NCBI RefSeq assembly: GCF_002291145.1
Contig: NZ_NTGE01000130.1
Location: 1-64,000, forward strand
DNA length: 64,000 bases
Direction: 5' to 3'
From: Streptomyces sp. SA15
Lineage (GTDB): Bacteria; Actinomycetota; Actinomycetes; Streptomycetales; Streptomycetaceae
Of the stretch, positions 8,623 to 16,573 are shown one piece after another (position 1 is the first letter of the stretch; each line of letters starts with the position of its first letter). A model generated the notes under the pieces. That model worked only from the letters and a program-made list of their open reading frames with translations. It did no database searches and had not been told where the DNA came from. A program made the translations under genes and the position numbers.

Positions 8623-9291
8623 GTGACCGACATTTTGGAGGCCCTGGTCGCACGCGCCGTAGCAGGCGGAGATGACGGGGCCGACGCCATCGCAGCGTTG
8701 TACGACGAACTCAATGACACCGTGTACCACTGGGTGCGGCGTTACGTCCGGGACGGGCACGTCGCGGAAGACCTGAGCCAGGAAGTGTGGTTGAAGGTCG
8801 CCCAGAACATCGGCAAGTACCGCGCGGGTACGAGTCTGCTGGGCTGGCTGCGCACGATCGCTAAGAACACCGCGCTCGATTATCTGCGCTCGGTGCAGCG
8901 GAGGCCTTCGGAAGTGCTGTACGCCGACCACCTTGAACTCGACCGGCCGCGCTTCGACCAGAGCCCGGAAGAGCACGCCGAACGGCGCGCAGTGGCCCAA
9001 GCCGTTGCCACCCACATGCACAAACTGCGCCCTGAACAACGACAGGTCCTCATCCTGCGGTTCTTCGACGGGCTCAGCCCCGGCCACACTGCACAGATCA
9101 TGGGGAAGACTGACGGCGCCGTCCGTACCCTCACGGTGCGAGCCCTGCGCAAACTCGCCGAGGCCATGCCGTCGGGGGCGTCGTCCTCCCAGCTGATCGA
9201 AGAACTGCTGACTGCGGCAGTGGGCAGAACTAGAGTTGTCGAAACACGGGTAGAGACACGAGAGGCGAGGGCGCATGTCGCGACGCGCTGA
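8623..9291 (+). CDS. ECF-like sigma-70 family RNA polymerase sigma factor
   Basis: A protein of about 222 aa with region 2 (DLSQEVWLKVAQNIGKYR and GWLRTIAKNTALDYLRS, about 45-85) and region 4 (LRPEQRQVLILRFFDGLS and IMGKTDGAVRTLTVRALR, about 135-175), typical of two-domain sigma factors. GTG at 8623 is preferred because a G-run at 8607-8612 is a plausible ribosome site; TTG at 8605 is the alternative. It overlaps the next gene by 17 nt, so the two are translated together. A sigma factor in a mobile element probably directs element promoters or responds to a host signal through the downstream membrane protein. Confidence 0.88.
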   Translation: MTDILEALVARAVAGGDDGADAIAALYDELNDTVYHWVRRYVRDGHVAEDLSQEVWLKVAQNIGKYRAGTSLLGWLRTIAKNTALDYLRSVQRRPSEVLYADHLELDRPRFDQSPEEHAERRAVAQAVATHMHKLRPEQRQVLILRFFDGLSPGHTAQIMGKTDGAVRTLTVRALRKLAEAMPSGASSSQLIEELLTAAVGRTRVVETRVETREARAHVATR

Positions 9292-9661
9292 CCAGAGCGA
9301 GCGCTTGGAGCGGGCGCTGGAAGGCGGGCCCACCCCTCACGATGAGGAGACCCGCCAAATGCTGGCCGCCGCGGGAGCGCTGCGGCCCGGCAATCGACGT
9401 AGCCCTTCGAGGGTGCGCGCTACCAGGGAAGCGATGCTCCGAGAATTCGCACGCGTCCAGAACCCGCAGGAGACACGGGAGGACGCCGGCTCAGGAGACG
9501 GCCTGGACGAGCCGGAGCTCCACCGTGAGGAGATTGAACTGCCCGAGGGCGGTCAGCTCGTCCTAACCGACATCGAAGACATCACCCCCGAGCGTGCCGA
9601 GAAGATGAAGGCCCGCATCGCCAGCATCCTGAACATTGAGGAAAGAGACCGCCAGAGTTGA
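9275..9661 (+). CDS. Hypothetical acidic protein in the sigma operon
   Basis: A 128-aa protein, start ATG 9275 inside the sigma factor gene. Its N-terminal half is rich in Arg and Glu with predicted helices (LERALEGG, VRATREAMLREFARV); its C-terminal half is strongly acidic (ELPEGGQLVLTDIEDITPERAEKM). No family recognised. Translational coupling to the sigma factor suggests a regulator or partner, for example a cytoplasmic anti-sigma factor, but no known anti-sigma motif is visible. Confidence 0.7.
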   Translation: MSRRADQSERLERALEGGPTPHDEETRQMLAAAGALRPGNRRSPSRVRATREAMLREFARVQNPQETREDAGSGDGLDEPELHREEIELPEGGQLVLTDIEDITPERAEKMKARIASILNIEERDRQS

Positions 9662-9701
9662 GCAGTGCAATATCCGGCGGCCCCGGCTGCTGGGAGCAGC
9701 C

Positions 9702-10037
9702 GTGACCGAGTCGCAGCCGCCCGTCAAGATCCACATCCTGACCCCCGAGGACGAGGACGACGCTGAACTCACCGACCTGGGCCTGGTCAAGCTCGGAAGT
9801 GAGCGCATCCTGTTCCTGAAGCCTCAGAGCTTCGACTCTGCCGTACGGCAGGTGCGTTCTGCCATGCCGGATCTCCCGCTGGAGCAGGTCGAGCGCCTGG
9901 TGCGTGAGCACCCGGAGTTCAAGGACTTTGATGAACTGTTGGGCGCGATCGAGTCAGCCCCGTCGCTGGACATCACTCCCATGCCGATGCGCCTCTCCAG
10001 CCCGTACGTCCGCGCGGACGTACGAAGCGGTGGGTAA
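9702..10037 (+). CDS. N-terminal half of a probable membrane-anchored sigma-operon protein
   Basis: A 111-aa frame from GTG 9702 (GGAG at 9692-9695). The protein is acidic (TPEDEDDAELTDLG) with a helical middle (FDSAVRQVRSAMPDLPLEQVERLVREH). It stops at 10037 just after RLSSPYVR. Shifting frame in the last 30 nt continues directly into RTKRWVIAAALAPALAG, a transmembrane segment of the next frame, which has no start codon of its own there. The two frames are therefore probably one single-pass protein with a cytoplasmic N-terminal domain, broken by an indel or joined by frameshifting. Confidence 0.6.
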   Translation: MTESQPPVKIHILTPEDEDDAELTDLGLVKLGSERILFLKPQSFDSAVRQVRSAMPDLPLEQVERLVREHPEFKDFDELLGAIESAPSLDITPMPMRLSSPYVRADVRSGG

Positions 10038-11233
10038 TCGCTGCCGCCCTGGCGCCTGCGCTCGCGGGGAGTTGGGCGCTGGGCTACGTCACCGCCAGCA
10101 GCCCGGCAGGCACGTCAGCGAGTGCACCGGACACGAGTCCGTCGCCGAGTCCCACCGACGCTTCGATCGCGCAGCCCGCGGTAAAGCCGTTCGTCGGTCC
10201 GGAGTTCCTTGACTTCTCCGAGGCCGGGCAGATCGACTGCAAGCCGATCGCCAACCTCGAAGCGGAGTGCACTGACGCGGATGGCATGGTGATGTCGAGC
10301 AAGGCAGCCACCGGGCCGGACAGCACGATCTTCACCTTCTCCTATGGGTCGGAGCGCATCGGGCTGAGGATCTTCGGAGACGCCGACTACGCAGAGACAT
10401 GGGTGCACCAGGACGGCACGACCGAGCTGTACCCCAACCTTTCCCGCTCCGGTCGGTACGTGCTCTGGGGTACGGACAAGGAGCGACTGTCGGAGTACAT
10501 GGAATTACTCAAGGCCGCGGAGGCGTACTCGTCGTCGACGCCGCACGCGATGGGATCGTCGACCCCGCTCCCGCCTCGCTTGGCCGCGCTCACCCTAGGG
10601 ACGTTGGGGCTGGACGAGCAGGACGTAGAAACCATCCTGTACTCGCCATACAGCTCGCGGGTCGACGAGCCCGTTCTCTTGGCCGCGCAAGCAGTGCTCG
10701 GTGTCCAAACAACCGGTCCGCGGTACACGGGCGGCGACGACATCGTGGCGATTGCCGCTGGTGTCGATCAGCAGCCCGTGGTGTCCCCGCCCGAGCACAC
10801 AACGGACATGGACCCCCCGGTGGTGCCCATCGTGGACCTAGGCACTCCTTCCCTGCCGACCGCAAGCACCGAAGGGACGCAGCCGACTACGACCTCCCCG
10901 GACCCTGTGCCGGAGCCGGCCGCGGAGGACCCCCAAGTCGAGCAGCCTGCGTCGACGCCTGCTCCGGTCGAGTCAACAGCTCCGGAGCAGTCCACGCCGA
11001 CGCCTGTGGTGGTCGAGGAGGAGCAGCCGGAGCAGGTGAGTGAGTCCCCTGCGGAGGAGGCGCCGGATGAACCGTCGGAGCAGCCGGCGACAGAGCCGTC
11101 GGATGAACCGGAGGAGAGCGCCCCTTCTCCGCCCGTGACCGAAGGCCCTCTTGAGGAGACACCGGTCCCGGCGGAACAGGCGGATGACGACTCAATGCTG
11201 AGCGGGCAGGCGACGGCTGTGCAAGGGCGATGA
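10022..11233 (+). CDS. C-terminal half: membrane segment plus Pro/Glu/Thr-rich outer domain
   Basis: The frame is open from 9935, with no ATG/GTG/TTG before ATG 10286. Its first part is RTKRWVIAAALAPALAGSW, a basic residue cluster followed by a hydrophobic span, then an Ala/Ser/Pro stretch. A folded domain (about residues 40-220, with two Cys in IDCKPIANLEAECTD) follows, then a 100-residue tail of PEPAAEDP/EQPATEPSDEP-like repeats. This fits a single-pass protein whose outer part leaves the cell through the wall. With the sigma factor three genes upstream, an anti-sigma or sensor role is plausible but unproven. Read separately, it could only start at 10286 and would lack the membrane segment. 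Confidence 0.55.
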   Translation, partial: TKRWVIAAALAPALAGSWALGYVTASSPAGTSASAPDTSPSPSPTDASIAQPAVKPFVGPEFLDFSEAGQIDCKPIANLEAECTDADGMVMSSKAATGPDSTIFTFSYGSERIGLRIFGDADYAETWVHQDGTTELYPNLSRSGRYVLWGTDKERLSEYMELLKAAEAYSSSTPHAMGSSTPLPPRLAALTLGTLGLDEQDVETILYSPYSSRVDEPVLLAAQAVLGVQTTGPRYTGGDDIVAIAAGVDQQPVVSPPEHTTDMDPPVVPIVDLGTPSLPTASTEGTQPTTTSPDPVPEPAAEDPQVEQPASTPAPVESTAPEQSTPTPVVVEEEQPEQVSESPAEEAPDEPSEQPATEPSDEPEESAPSPPVTEGPLEETPVPAEQADDDSMLSGQATAVQGR

Positions 11234-11296
11234 CCGCTCATCCTCGACTCGGCTTGGACCGCTTCGTTCTGACCTACTGCAGGTCGGTCGACCAAT

Positions 11297-11333
11297 GTGA
11301 GGGCCCCGGCGGCAATGCGGCTGGGGCCCTCAC
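11297..11333. terminator. Bidirectional hairpin terminator
   Basis: A perfect 11-bp inverted repeat, GTGAGGGCCCC (11297-11307) and GGGGCCCTCAC (11323-11333), lies between the convergent sigma operon and ssb, so it can serve both. Confidence 0.8.
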
Positions 11334-11349
11334 CAGTTGAGCGGTCGGA

Positions 11350-11790
11350 TCAGAACGGCGGCGGTTCTGTGGCCGCCCATTGGTCGTCGGCGATCGGCCG
11401 TGTGGTCGCGGCGGACGTGCGTTGGGCGCCGTTCTTGGTGACCTTCGCCGTCGCGTTCTTCAGACTCACGCCTACGTCCTCGACGTCCAGTTCGAACACG
11501 GTGCGCTTGACGCCTTCGCGGTCTTCATACGAGCGCTGCTTGAGGCGGCCCTGCACGATCACGCGCATGCCCCGGGTCAGGGACTCGGTAACGTTCTCGG
11601 CCGCCTGCCGCCACACGGCGCAGGTCAGGAACAGGCTTTCGCCGTCCTTCCACTCGTTGGTCTGCCGGTCGAAGGTGCGGGGGGTCGAGGCGACGCGGAA
11701 CTTGGCCACCGCGGCGCCGGATGGGGTGAAGCGGAGTTCGGGGTCGTCGACCAGGTTGCCGACGACGGTGATGACGGTTTCGCCTGCCAC
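11350..11790 (-). CDS. ssb: Single-stranded DNA-binding protein
   Basis: A 146-aa OB-fold protein: MAGETVITVVGNLVDDPELR, then FTPSGAAVAKFRVAST, FLTCAVWRQAAENV and the VIVQGRLKQRSYEDREG strand, all typical of bacterial/phage SSB. The C-terminus is short and ends WAATEPPPF, an acidic-poor version of the usual DDxPF tip. It lies 57 bp downstream of the endolysin on the same strand, an unusual partner that may reflect deletion of intervening genes. A phage-type SSB probably supports element replication. Confidence 0.92.
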   Translation of the reverse strand: MAGETVITVVGNLVDDPELRFTPSGAAVAKFRVASTPRTFDRQTNEWKDGESLFLTCAVWRQAAENVTESLTRGMRVIVQGRLKQRSYEDREGVKRTVFELDVEDVGVSLKNATAKVTKNGAQRTSAATTRPIADDQWAATEPPPF

Positions 11791-11847
11791 GGACAGGGCC
11801 TTTCAAGGTTGGGGCCAGCCCGCGGGGTGCGGGCTGGCCGGGGAGGA

Positions 11848-12903
11848 TCAGGCGAACAGGCGCTTCCAGGTCTCGGGACCCGGGATGCCGTCGGCGCCGC
11901 TGCCGGTCCAGCCGTGGGCTCGCTGGAAGGCCTCGACGTTCTTGCGGTCCGCCTCGCTCCACTTTGGGCCGGGGCCGGACGTGTAGTGCTTGCCGTAGCC
12001 CTTCCTGACGAGTTGCTGCCCGAGCAGGGTGACGCTGGCGTTGTTCTTGCCGGGGCCGAACTTGTCCTGGCCCGGGAACGGCGGCGTCGGCTTCGCCGTG
12101 ACCTTGCTGGGGAGGCTGCCCAGGAGCTTCTTGAGGGAGGCCTCGCCGGGGACGCCGTCCGCGGCGCCGCCGGTGTAGCCCAGCGACTTCTGGAAGTCGA
12201 TGTAGTTCAGGGTGTCGACATCCGTCCACACAGGGCCGGGGCCGGACGTGTAGTGCTTGCCGAAACCTGCCTTGACCAGGGCCTTGCCGACCTTGGTGAC
12301 GTGGTCGCCCTTGGCGCCGTAGCCGTACGTCAGGCCGTTGATGGTGACCTGGTAGCGGGCCACGTCGGCGCTGGTGCCGCCCGAGCTGGAGCCGCCCGGG
12401 TCCGGGGCCGCCTCGTAGTTGTCGGCGGGCATGCCAGCCTTCACCCAGGCGTACAGCTTCGTGCCGGGGCACGCCGTCGCGAACCCGTCCCGGTGGCCGC
12501 GCTTGGTCAGGGTTCGCCCGGTCTTCTTGCACGCCTCCTTGTACAGCGCGCGGCACGCGGCCAGGGCCTTGGCGCTCGGCTCCTGGTCGCCGCCGATGGC
12601 GATCTGGACGCCGATACCGCTGGTGTTGTGGTCGGGGCAGTGGGCGCCCTGCAGGCCCCAGCCGCGGCCCTCGTAGATGTTGCCGGCCTGGTCGATGACG
12701 AAGTTGTAGCCGACGCCGGACCAGCCCTGGCCGATGTGTACGGCCTCGATGGCGCGCATGATGGCGTAGCCGGTGCGGGTGATCGGGTGCCCGCCGTCGT
12801 AGTGGACGAAGAACTCGGTGCGCCGCGACAGCGGGACGGAGGCCGGGGTGCCGTTCCAGGCCTCCGCGCCCCAGTTGGTACGAGAGATGATCTTGATGGT
12901 CAT
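11848..12903 (-). CDS. N-acetylmuramoyl-L-alanine amidase (endolysin) with two peptidoglycan-binding-like repeats
   Basis: A 351-aa endolysin. The N-terminal Amidase_2/PGRP domain (about 1-165) carries the zinc ligands in FFVHYDGG and GHRDGFATACPG and the VIDQAGNIYEGRGWGLQGAH core. Two similar modules follow (about 195-265 and 280-350), each with GKHYTSGPGP, a DFQ/AFQ helix and DG(V/I)PG, typical of peptidoglycan-binding repeats. ATG at 12903 fits the conserved start ISRTNWGAEAW. There is no signal peptide, so release would need a holin, and none was recognised. It is the only lysis gene seen. Confidence 0.93.
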   Translation of the reverse strand: MTIKIISRTNWGAEAWNGTPASVPLSRRTEFFVHYDGGHPITRTGYAIMRAIEAVHIGQGWSGVGYNFVIDQAGNIYEGRGWGLQGAHCPDHNTSGIGVQIAIGGDQEPSAKALAACRALYKEACKKTGRTLTKRGHRDGFATACPGTKLYAWVKAGMPADNYEAAPDPGGSSSGGTSADVARYQVTINGLTYGYGAKGDHVTKVGKALVKAGFGKHYTSGPGPVWTDVDTLNYIDFQKSLGYTGGAADGVPGEASLKKLLGSLPSKVTAKPTPPFPGQDKFGPGKNNASVTLLGQQLVRKGYGKHYTSGPGPKWSEADRKNVEAFQRAHGWTGSGADGIPGPETWKRLFA

Positions 12904-13497
12904 GGGCGTGGTGCCCTCCGCTCTGGTGATCAGATGGAGGGCACCGTGCAGGGCGGTGGTGTTAACGTCGCGTCGTGCCGGATCAGGGACCGACGGGCAG
13001 TTCGGTAAGCGCCCAGCTTCCGCCCGCGATGAGGCCCTCGCTGAGCAGGAGGATCGTCCTTCGTTCTCCTCGCAGCACGGCAGTTGCGGGGCCGCCGAGC
13101 GGTGTGGGGCGGGCAACCCTTTCAACATCAAATACCGCATGACATGACAGGCCAGTAGAGTTGTTGCCTCGCGAGGCGCCCAACACCCCTTTTTCTGCCT
13201 GGGTGTTCGGCGCGAACTCAGTGAGGGGGACACGCGTTTCGACCCAGTGGGGACGACGAGTACCGAGTCACTCCAGCGAGGGCTGAACGCAGGACGGCGA
13301 TTGGTCGAATCTGGGCTTGGGCGTCATCCACACCTGCGCTCCGTAGCCTCAACATGAGTACCGTCGTAGCTCTCGTTGCAGCGCTTGTCTCCCTGACAGT
13401 GACGTTGTGGGTCGACTCGCCACGTCCGGAGAACAGGTGTGACGGCGGGGCGACGTGCCGCCGTGGACTATGGAGCAACGAGAACTTCATCGCAGAG
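12904..13497. other. Mostly non-coding region between endolysin and IS630-type transposon
   Basis: About 590 bp. It holds the endolysin upstream region on the minus strand and a weak plus-strand small ORF (13354-13509, separate entry). No phage structural gene or recognisable fragment of one was found, although this is where such genes would be expected between terminase and endolysin. Confidence 0.5.
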
Positions 13498-13509
13498 CTA
13501 GTGCTCTGA
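13354..13509 (+). CDS. Possible small membrane peptide, tail altered by transposon insertion
   Basis: A 51-codon frame from ATG 13354. It opens with a hydrophobic segment (VVALVAALVSLTVTLW) followed by a polar tail; the last three codons and the stop lie in the IS630-type terminal repeat. Size and shape resemble small phage membrane proteins such as holins, but it is on the opposite strand to the endolysin and has no clear ribosome site. Confidence 0.3.
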   Translation: MSTVVALVAALVSLTVTLWVDSPRPENRCDGGATCRRGLWSNENFIAELVL

Positions 13510-13530
13510 CCGGGAAGGTTCGCCGGGTTG
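13498..13530 (+). repeat. Left terminal inverted repeat of the IS630-type transposon
   Basis: The sequence starts CTAGTGCTCTGACCGGGAAG. All 33 bp are the exact reverse complement of 16541-16573, including the CTAG that overlaps the TA duplication. Confidence 0.93.
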
Positions 13531-13599
13531 TGGCAGGCGGTGCAGGGTCACGGAAATCCGTTTCGAGCGTTGCCCTGGCGCCTCTACTGTGGCGCGGTG

Positions 13600-14130
13600 A
13601 TGACTCAGGTGATCGTTGTCAACGGTGGTTCCAGCTCGGGGAAATCCGGGATCGTTCGGTGTCTGCAGGCAGTCCTGCCGGATCCGTGGCTGGCCCTCGG
13701 GACAGACGCGCTGGTTGAGGCGATGCCGGCGTCCATGCAGGCGTCGGATGGCGGGATCGAGTTCGCTCCGGACGGAGAGGTGACCGTCGGTCCTGAGTTC
13801 CGAACGCTGGAAGCGGCATGGATCGAGGGAGTCGCCGCGATGGCCCGTGCAGGCGCCTGGGTCATCGTCGATGAGGTCTTCCTCGGCGGAGCGTACTCAC
13901 AGCAGCGATGGCAGAAAGCCTTGGGTGAACTGCAGGTGCTGTGGGTCGGCGTCAGGTGTGACGCGGCGGTGGCCGCAGGCCGTGAGGTCGCACGAGGCGA
14001 TCGGACCATCGGGATGGCTGCTTCCCAGGCGGAAGTGGTCCACCAGGGTGTGGCCTATGGCCTGGAGGTGGACACCACACATACGGAGGCGATGGAGTGC
14101 GCACGGACCATCGCCGCGCATGTCAAGTGA
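13600..14130 (+). CDS. Chloramphenicol phosphotransferase-like (CPT) P-loop kinase
   Basis: A 176-aa P-loop protein: VIVVNGGSSSGKSGIVR is the Walker A region (about 4-20). LALGTDALVEAMP corresponds to the catalytic Asp region of CPT enzymes, VIVDEVFLGG is Walker B-like, and VGVRCDAAVAAGREVARGDR is the lid. ATG 13600 (just after an in-frame GTG) gives the usual family length. CPT phosphorylates the C3 hydroxyl of chloramphenicol, but many CPT-like proteins act on other substrates, so resistance is only possible. Located just inside the left end of the transposon, it is a mobile passenger gene. Confidence 0.8.
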   Translation: MTQVIVVNGGSSSGKSGIVRCLQAVLPDPWLALGTDALVEAMPASMQASDGGIEFAPDGEVTVGPEFRTLEAAWIEGVAAMARAGAWVIVDEVFLGGAYSQQRWQKALGELQVLWVGVRCDAAVAAGREVARGDRTIGMAASQAEVVHQGVAYGLEVDTTHTEAMECARTIAAHVK

Positions 14131-14170
14131 TCGACAGCCAGGCTATCTGCCGCTGTGACGCCGGGACGAG

Positions 14171-15367
14171 TCAGGCGGCGGCGGTGAGGCGGCGTCCGCC
14201 CCAGCGGATGCCCTTCTCGCTGCGGATGCGGGCGCGTTCCTTGCGCTGGGCGGCGAGCACGTCGGGGTGGCGGGCGTTGGCATTGCGCCAGCGCAGGTAG
14301 CGGTGCAGGGCCCGGGTCTGCGCGGGGTGGCCGCGGTGGTGGGAGTTGGCCAGGGTGAACTGCCGCAGCGGGCCGAAGTGCGCCTCGATCGGGTTGGCCC
14401 AGGAGGCGTAGGTCGGGGTGAAGCACAGCTCGACCTTGTTCTTCTTCGCCCAGTGACGGATGTCCGCTCCGGTGTGGGCGGAGAGGTTGTCCAAGATGAT
14501 GTAGATCGGGGCGCCGTCGGGCCGGGCGGCGCGGATCGACTTCAGCGCGGCCAGGGTGTTGGCGGTGCCCTTGCGGCGGCGGTTGACGCCCCACAAGCGG
14601 TCGTCGCCGACGGAGTAGCAGCCGTGGAAGTAGGTGACGCCGTGGGTGCGGCGGTAGGTCGCCGGGAGCCGGTCGGACCTGCCCTGCTTCGCCCAGCAGG
14701 AGCCCGCGGTGGGCCGGATCCCGAGCGGTCCGAACTCGTCGAAGGCGAAGACCCGGTCGGGGAAGCGGTCCAGTACCTGCTCGATGCGGTCGAGCTTGGC
14801 GTCGCGATCAGGGTCGGGTGACTCCTTCCAGGTCTTGGTGCGCTGGAAGGTGATGCCGCGGCGCAGGAGCAGGCACCGTAAGGCTTCCCTGCCGATGCGG
14901 ATGATGCGTCCGTGCACGCGGCGCAGGTAAGCGGCGAGTTTGCGGATCGACCAGCGGGTGAAGGGCTGGCCGAGCTTGCTGGGACGGGTGGTGGCCGTCT
15001 GGATGACGAAGTCCTCGTCGTCATCACTGAGCAGGCAGGGACGGCCTCCCGCCCATCGAGGGTCCAGGCAGGCCAGGCCGATCTCGTTGAACCGGTGGAT
15101 CACCTCCCGCACCGTGTCCTCGTCGGCCTGGACCAACTGCGCGATCACCGGAACGCGGTTCCCGCCGGCGGACGCCAGCAGCATCATCGCCCGGCGATAG
15201 CGCACCGAGCTGGTACTGCCCCGGCGCACGATCTGCTGCAGCTTCTGCCCTTCCTGGTCGGTCAGTCTGCGCACCCGCACGGGCTCAGCCACCACACCTC
15301 CAGCGGTCGGAACGGGCGTCACCGCACATCCAACCGCCCCAACCGCCACCCCGGTGGCTTTGCTCAC
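14171..15367 (-). CDS. IS630 family DDE transposase
   Basis: A 398-aa protein with an N-terminal HTH region (LTDQEGQKLQQIVRRGS and APVIAQ-like DEDTVREVIHRFNE) and a DDE domain. The acidic residues are read in FAFDEFGPLG, YIILDNLSAHTG and SWANPIEAHFGPL. The first 30 residues (Ala/Val/Gly-rich) may not be translated; a start near VAEPVRVRRLTD is possible. It mobilises the surrounding 3-kb unit. Confidence 0.93.
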   Translation of the reverse strand: MSKATGVAVGAVGCAVTPVPTAGGVVAEPVRVRRLTDQEGQKLQQIVRRGSTSSVRYRRAMMLLASAGGNRVPVIAQLVQADEDTVREVIHRFNEIGLACLDPRWAGGRPCLLSDDDEDFVIQTATTRPSKLGQPFTRWSIRKLAAYLRRVHGRIIRIGREALRCLLLRRGITFQRTKTWKESPDPDRDAKLDRIEQVLDRFPDRVFAFDEFGPLGIRPTAGSCWAKQGRSDRLPATYRRTHGVTYFHGCYSVGDDRLWGVNRRRKGTANTLAALKSIRAARPDGAPIYIILDNLSAHTGADIRHWAKKNKVELCFTPTYASWANPIEAHFGPLRQFTLANSHHRGHPAQTRALHRYLRWRNANARHPDVLAAQRKERARIRSEKGIRWGGRRLTAAA

Positions 15368-15497
15368 GAGATTGGACAGCAGTTGTTCAGCACGTCGGAC
15401 AGCACTCTATGGTTCCCCCGGTTCGAACAGCTGGTAGTCGCAGCGGGGTGCTGAAGGCGGCTTCAGGGGACGAACCCCGTCCAGTGGAGGAACAGGT

Positions 15498-16379
15498 TCA
15501 GTTCAGGACCTCAGGAGAGGGGCCGAGCCTTTCGATGACCTCGCGCATCTCCTCCTCGTCGGCCTCGTAGACCGTCTTGCCCATGCGATCGTCTCGTGCG
15601 TGGAGCGTATGAATGAGTGGCCCGTGGGGCGCTCCCAGGTGGACGAGGGAAGCAGACGGACCGTGGACGGCGCGCTCCGTGCCGGGGCGGGCAGTCAGGT
15701 CGATACGGCTGACGACGCCGGGCGTGACCCAGACGGTCGCTTGTTCCAGGCGAGCCAGTATCTGCAAGTGGAAGTGTCCGCACAGGATGAGCTGGACATC
15801 GCTCCCGCGGATCGTTTCTGCCAGCTCTGCGCTGTTCTGCAGACCGAGCGCCCGCTGAACGTCGACGTCCAGGGCCACAGGCGGGTGGTGGAAGGCCAGG
15901 ATGGTGCCCAATGGTGCCGGGGTGACAAGTAGTTCGCGCAGCCACTCGAGTTGGCCGCCGTCGAGTCGGCCGTAGCCCTTGCCCGGAACGAGCGTGTCCA
16001 GCGTGATCAGTCGGTATCCGTGGACGGTGGTGGCCCCCGCCCGCTCACCTGCGGCTCCGTCGTACACCGCCTCGGGCTGAACGTGACCGCTGCCGAGCAC
16101 GTCGGCGAATGCGGTGCGGTCGTCGTGGTTACCGGTCGTGTAGAAGACGCTCGCCCTTCGTCGGCCGGCGTAGCCGGACAGGAGTTCGTGGGCCCGCGTG
16201 TACGCCTCGTGAGAGCCGTCGTCTGCGACATCGCCGGTGACTATCACCGCGTCGAGGTCATCCAGATGACCCAGCTCGCCGAGCAAGCGGCAGAGTGCCG
16301 CAGTGCCATCGGCCCCGTCCTCGTCGGGTCCGCCGGACCGGTCCAGATGGGTGTCCGAGAGATGCAAGATCCGCATCAC
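15498..16379 (-). CDS. Metallophosphoesterase, cAMP phosphodiesterase-like
   Basis: A 293-aa calcineurin-like phosphoesterase. All five metal-binding blocks are visible: LSDTHLD (about 8), GDVADDG (about 50), TGNHDDR (about 83), FHHPPVAL (about 166) and CGHFHLQ (about 202). This arrangement is that of the CpdA/GpdQ group acting on cyclic nucleotides or glycerophosphodiesters; the substrate is not known. GTG 16379 has GGAGG 10 nt upstream; ATG 16376 is the alternative. It is a passenger gene of the IS630-type transposon, transcribed in the same direction as the transposase. Confidence 0.87.
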   Translation of the reverse strand: MMRILHLSDTHLDRSGGPDEDGADGTAALCRLLGELGHLDDLDAVIVTGDVADDGSHEAYTRAHELLSGYAGRRRASVFYTTGNHDDRTAFADVLGSGHVQPEAVYDGAAGERAGATTVHGYRLITLDTLVPGKGYGRLDGGQLEWLRELLVTPAPLGTILAFHHPPVALDVDVQRALGLQNSAELAETIRGSDVQLILCGHFHLQILARLEQATVWVTPGVVSRIDLTARPGTERAVHGPSASLVHLGAPHGPLIHTLHARDDRMGKTVYEADEEEMREVIERLGPSPEVLN

Positions 16380-16540
16380 CCGAAGTTAGCCTCCGGCACC
16401 GGTGATGAGCCACGGCCTTTCTCGCCATGCGGTCCCATCCGCCGGCTCCTGGCTCCCCCCGGCCCATGAAATCGAACGGGCACAGGGCTGGGTGCTGCCC
16501 GAAATGCTGAACAACTGCTGCCCAGTCTCGTGAACAGAGC

Positions 16541-16573
16541 CAACCCGGCGAACCTTCCCGGTCAGAGCACTAG
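16541..16573 (-). repeat. Right terminal inverted repeat of the IS630-type transposon
   Basis: Exact reverse complement of 13498-13530 (33 of 33 bp). It abuts the terminase stop codon at 16570-16572. Confidence 0.93.

Larger units (their letters stand above)
13501..16570 (-). mobile_element. IS630-type transposon with two passenger genes, 3070 bp
   Basis: It is bounded by perfect terminal inverted repeats (13501-13530 and 16541-16570) and flanked by TA on both sides (13499-13500, 16571-16572), the target duplication typical of IS630/Tc1-mariner elements. It contains a DDE transposase plus a kinase-like gene and a metallophosphoesterase. It landed in the TAG stop codon of the terminase gene; because TA is duplicated, the stop is restored and the terminase stays intact. 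Plain IS630 elements are about 1.1-1.3 kb, so passengers make this one unusual. Confidence 0.88.

Noticed and set aside
14267..14821. Plus-strand frames opposite the IS630 transposase
   Set aside because: Val/Gly/Arg-rich shadow translations of the transposase gene.
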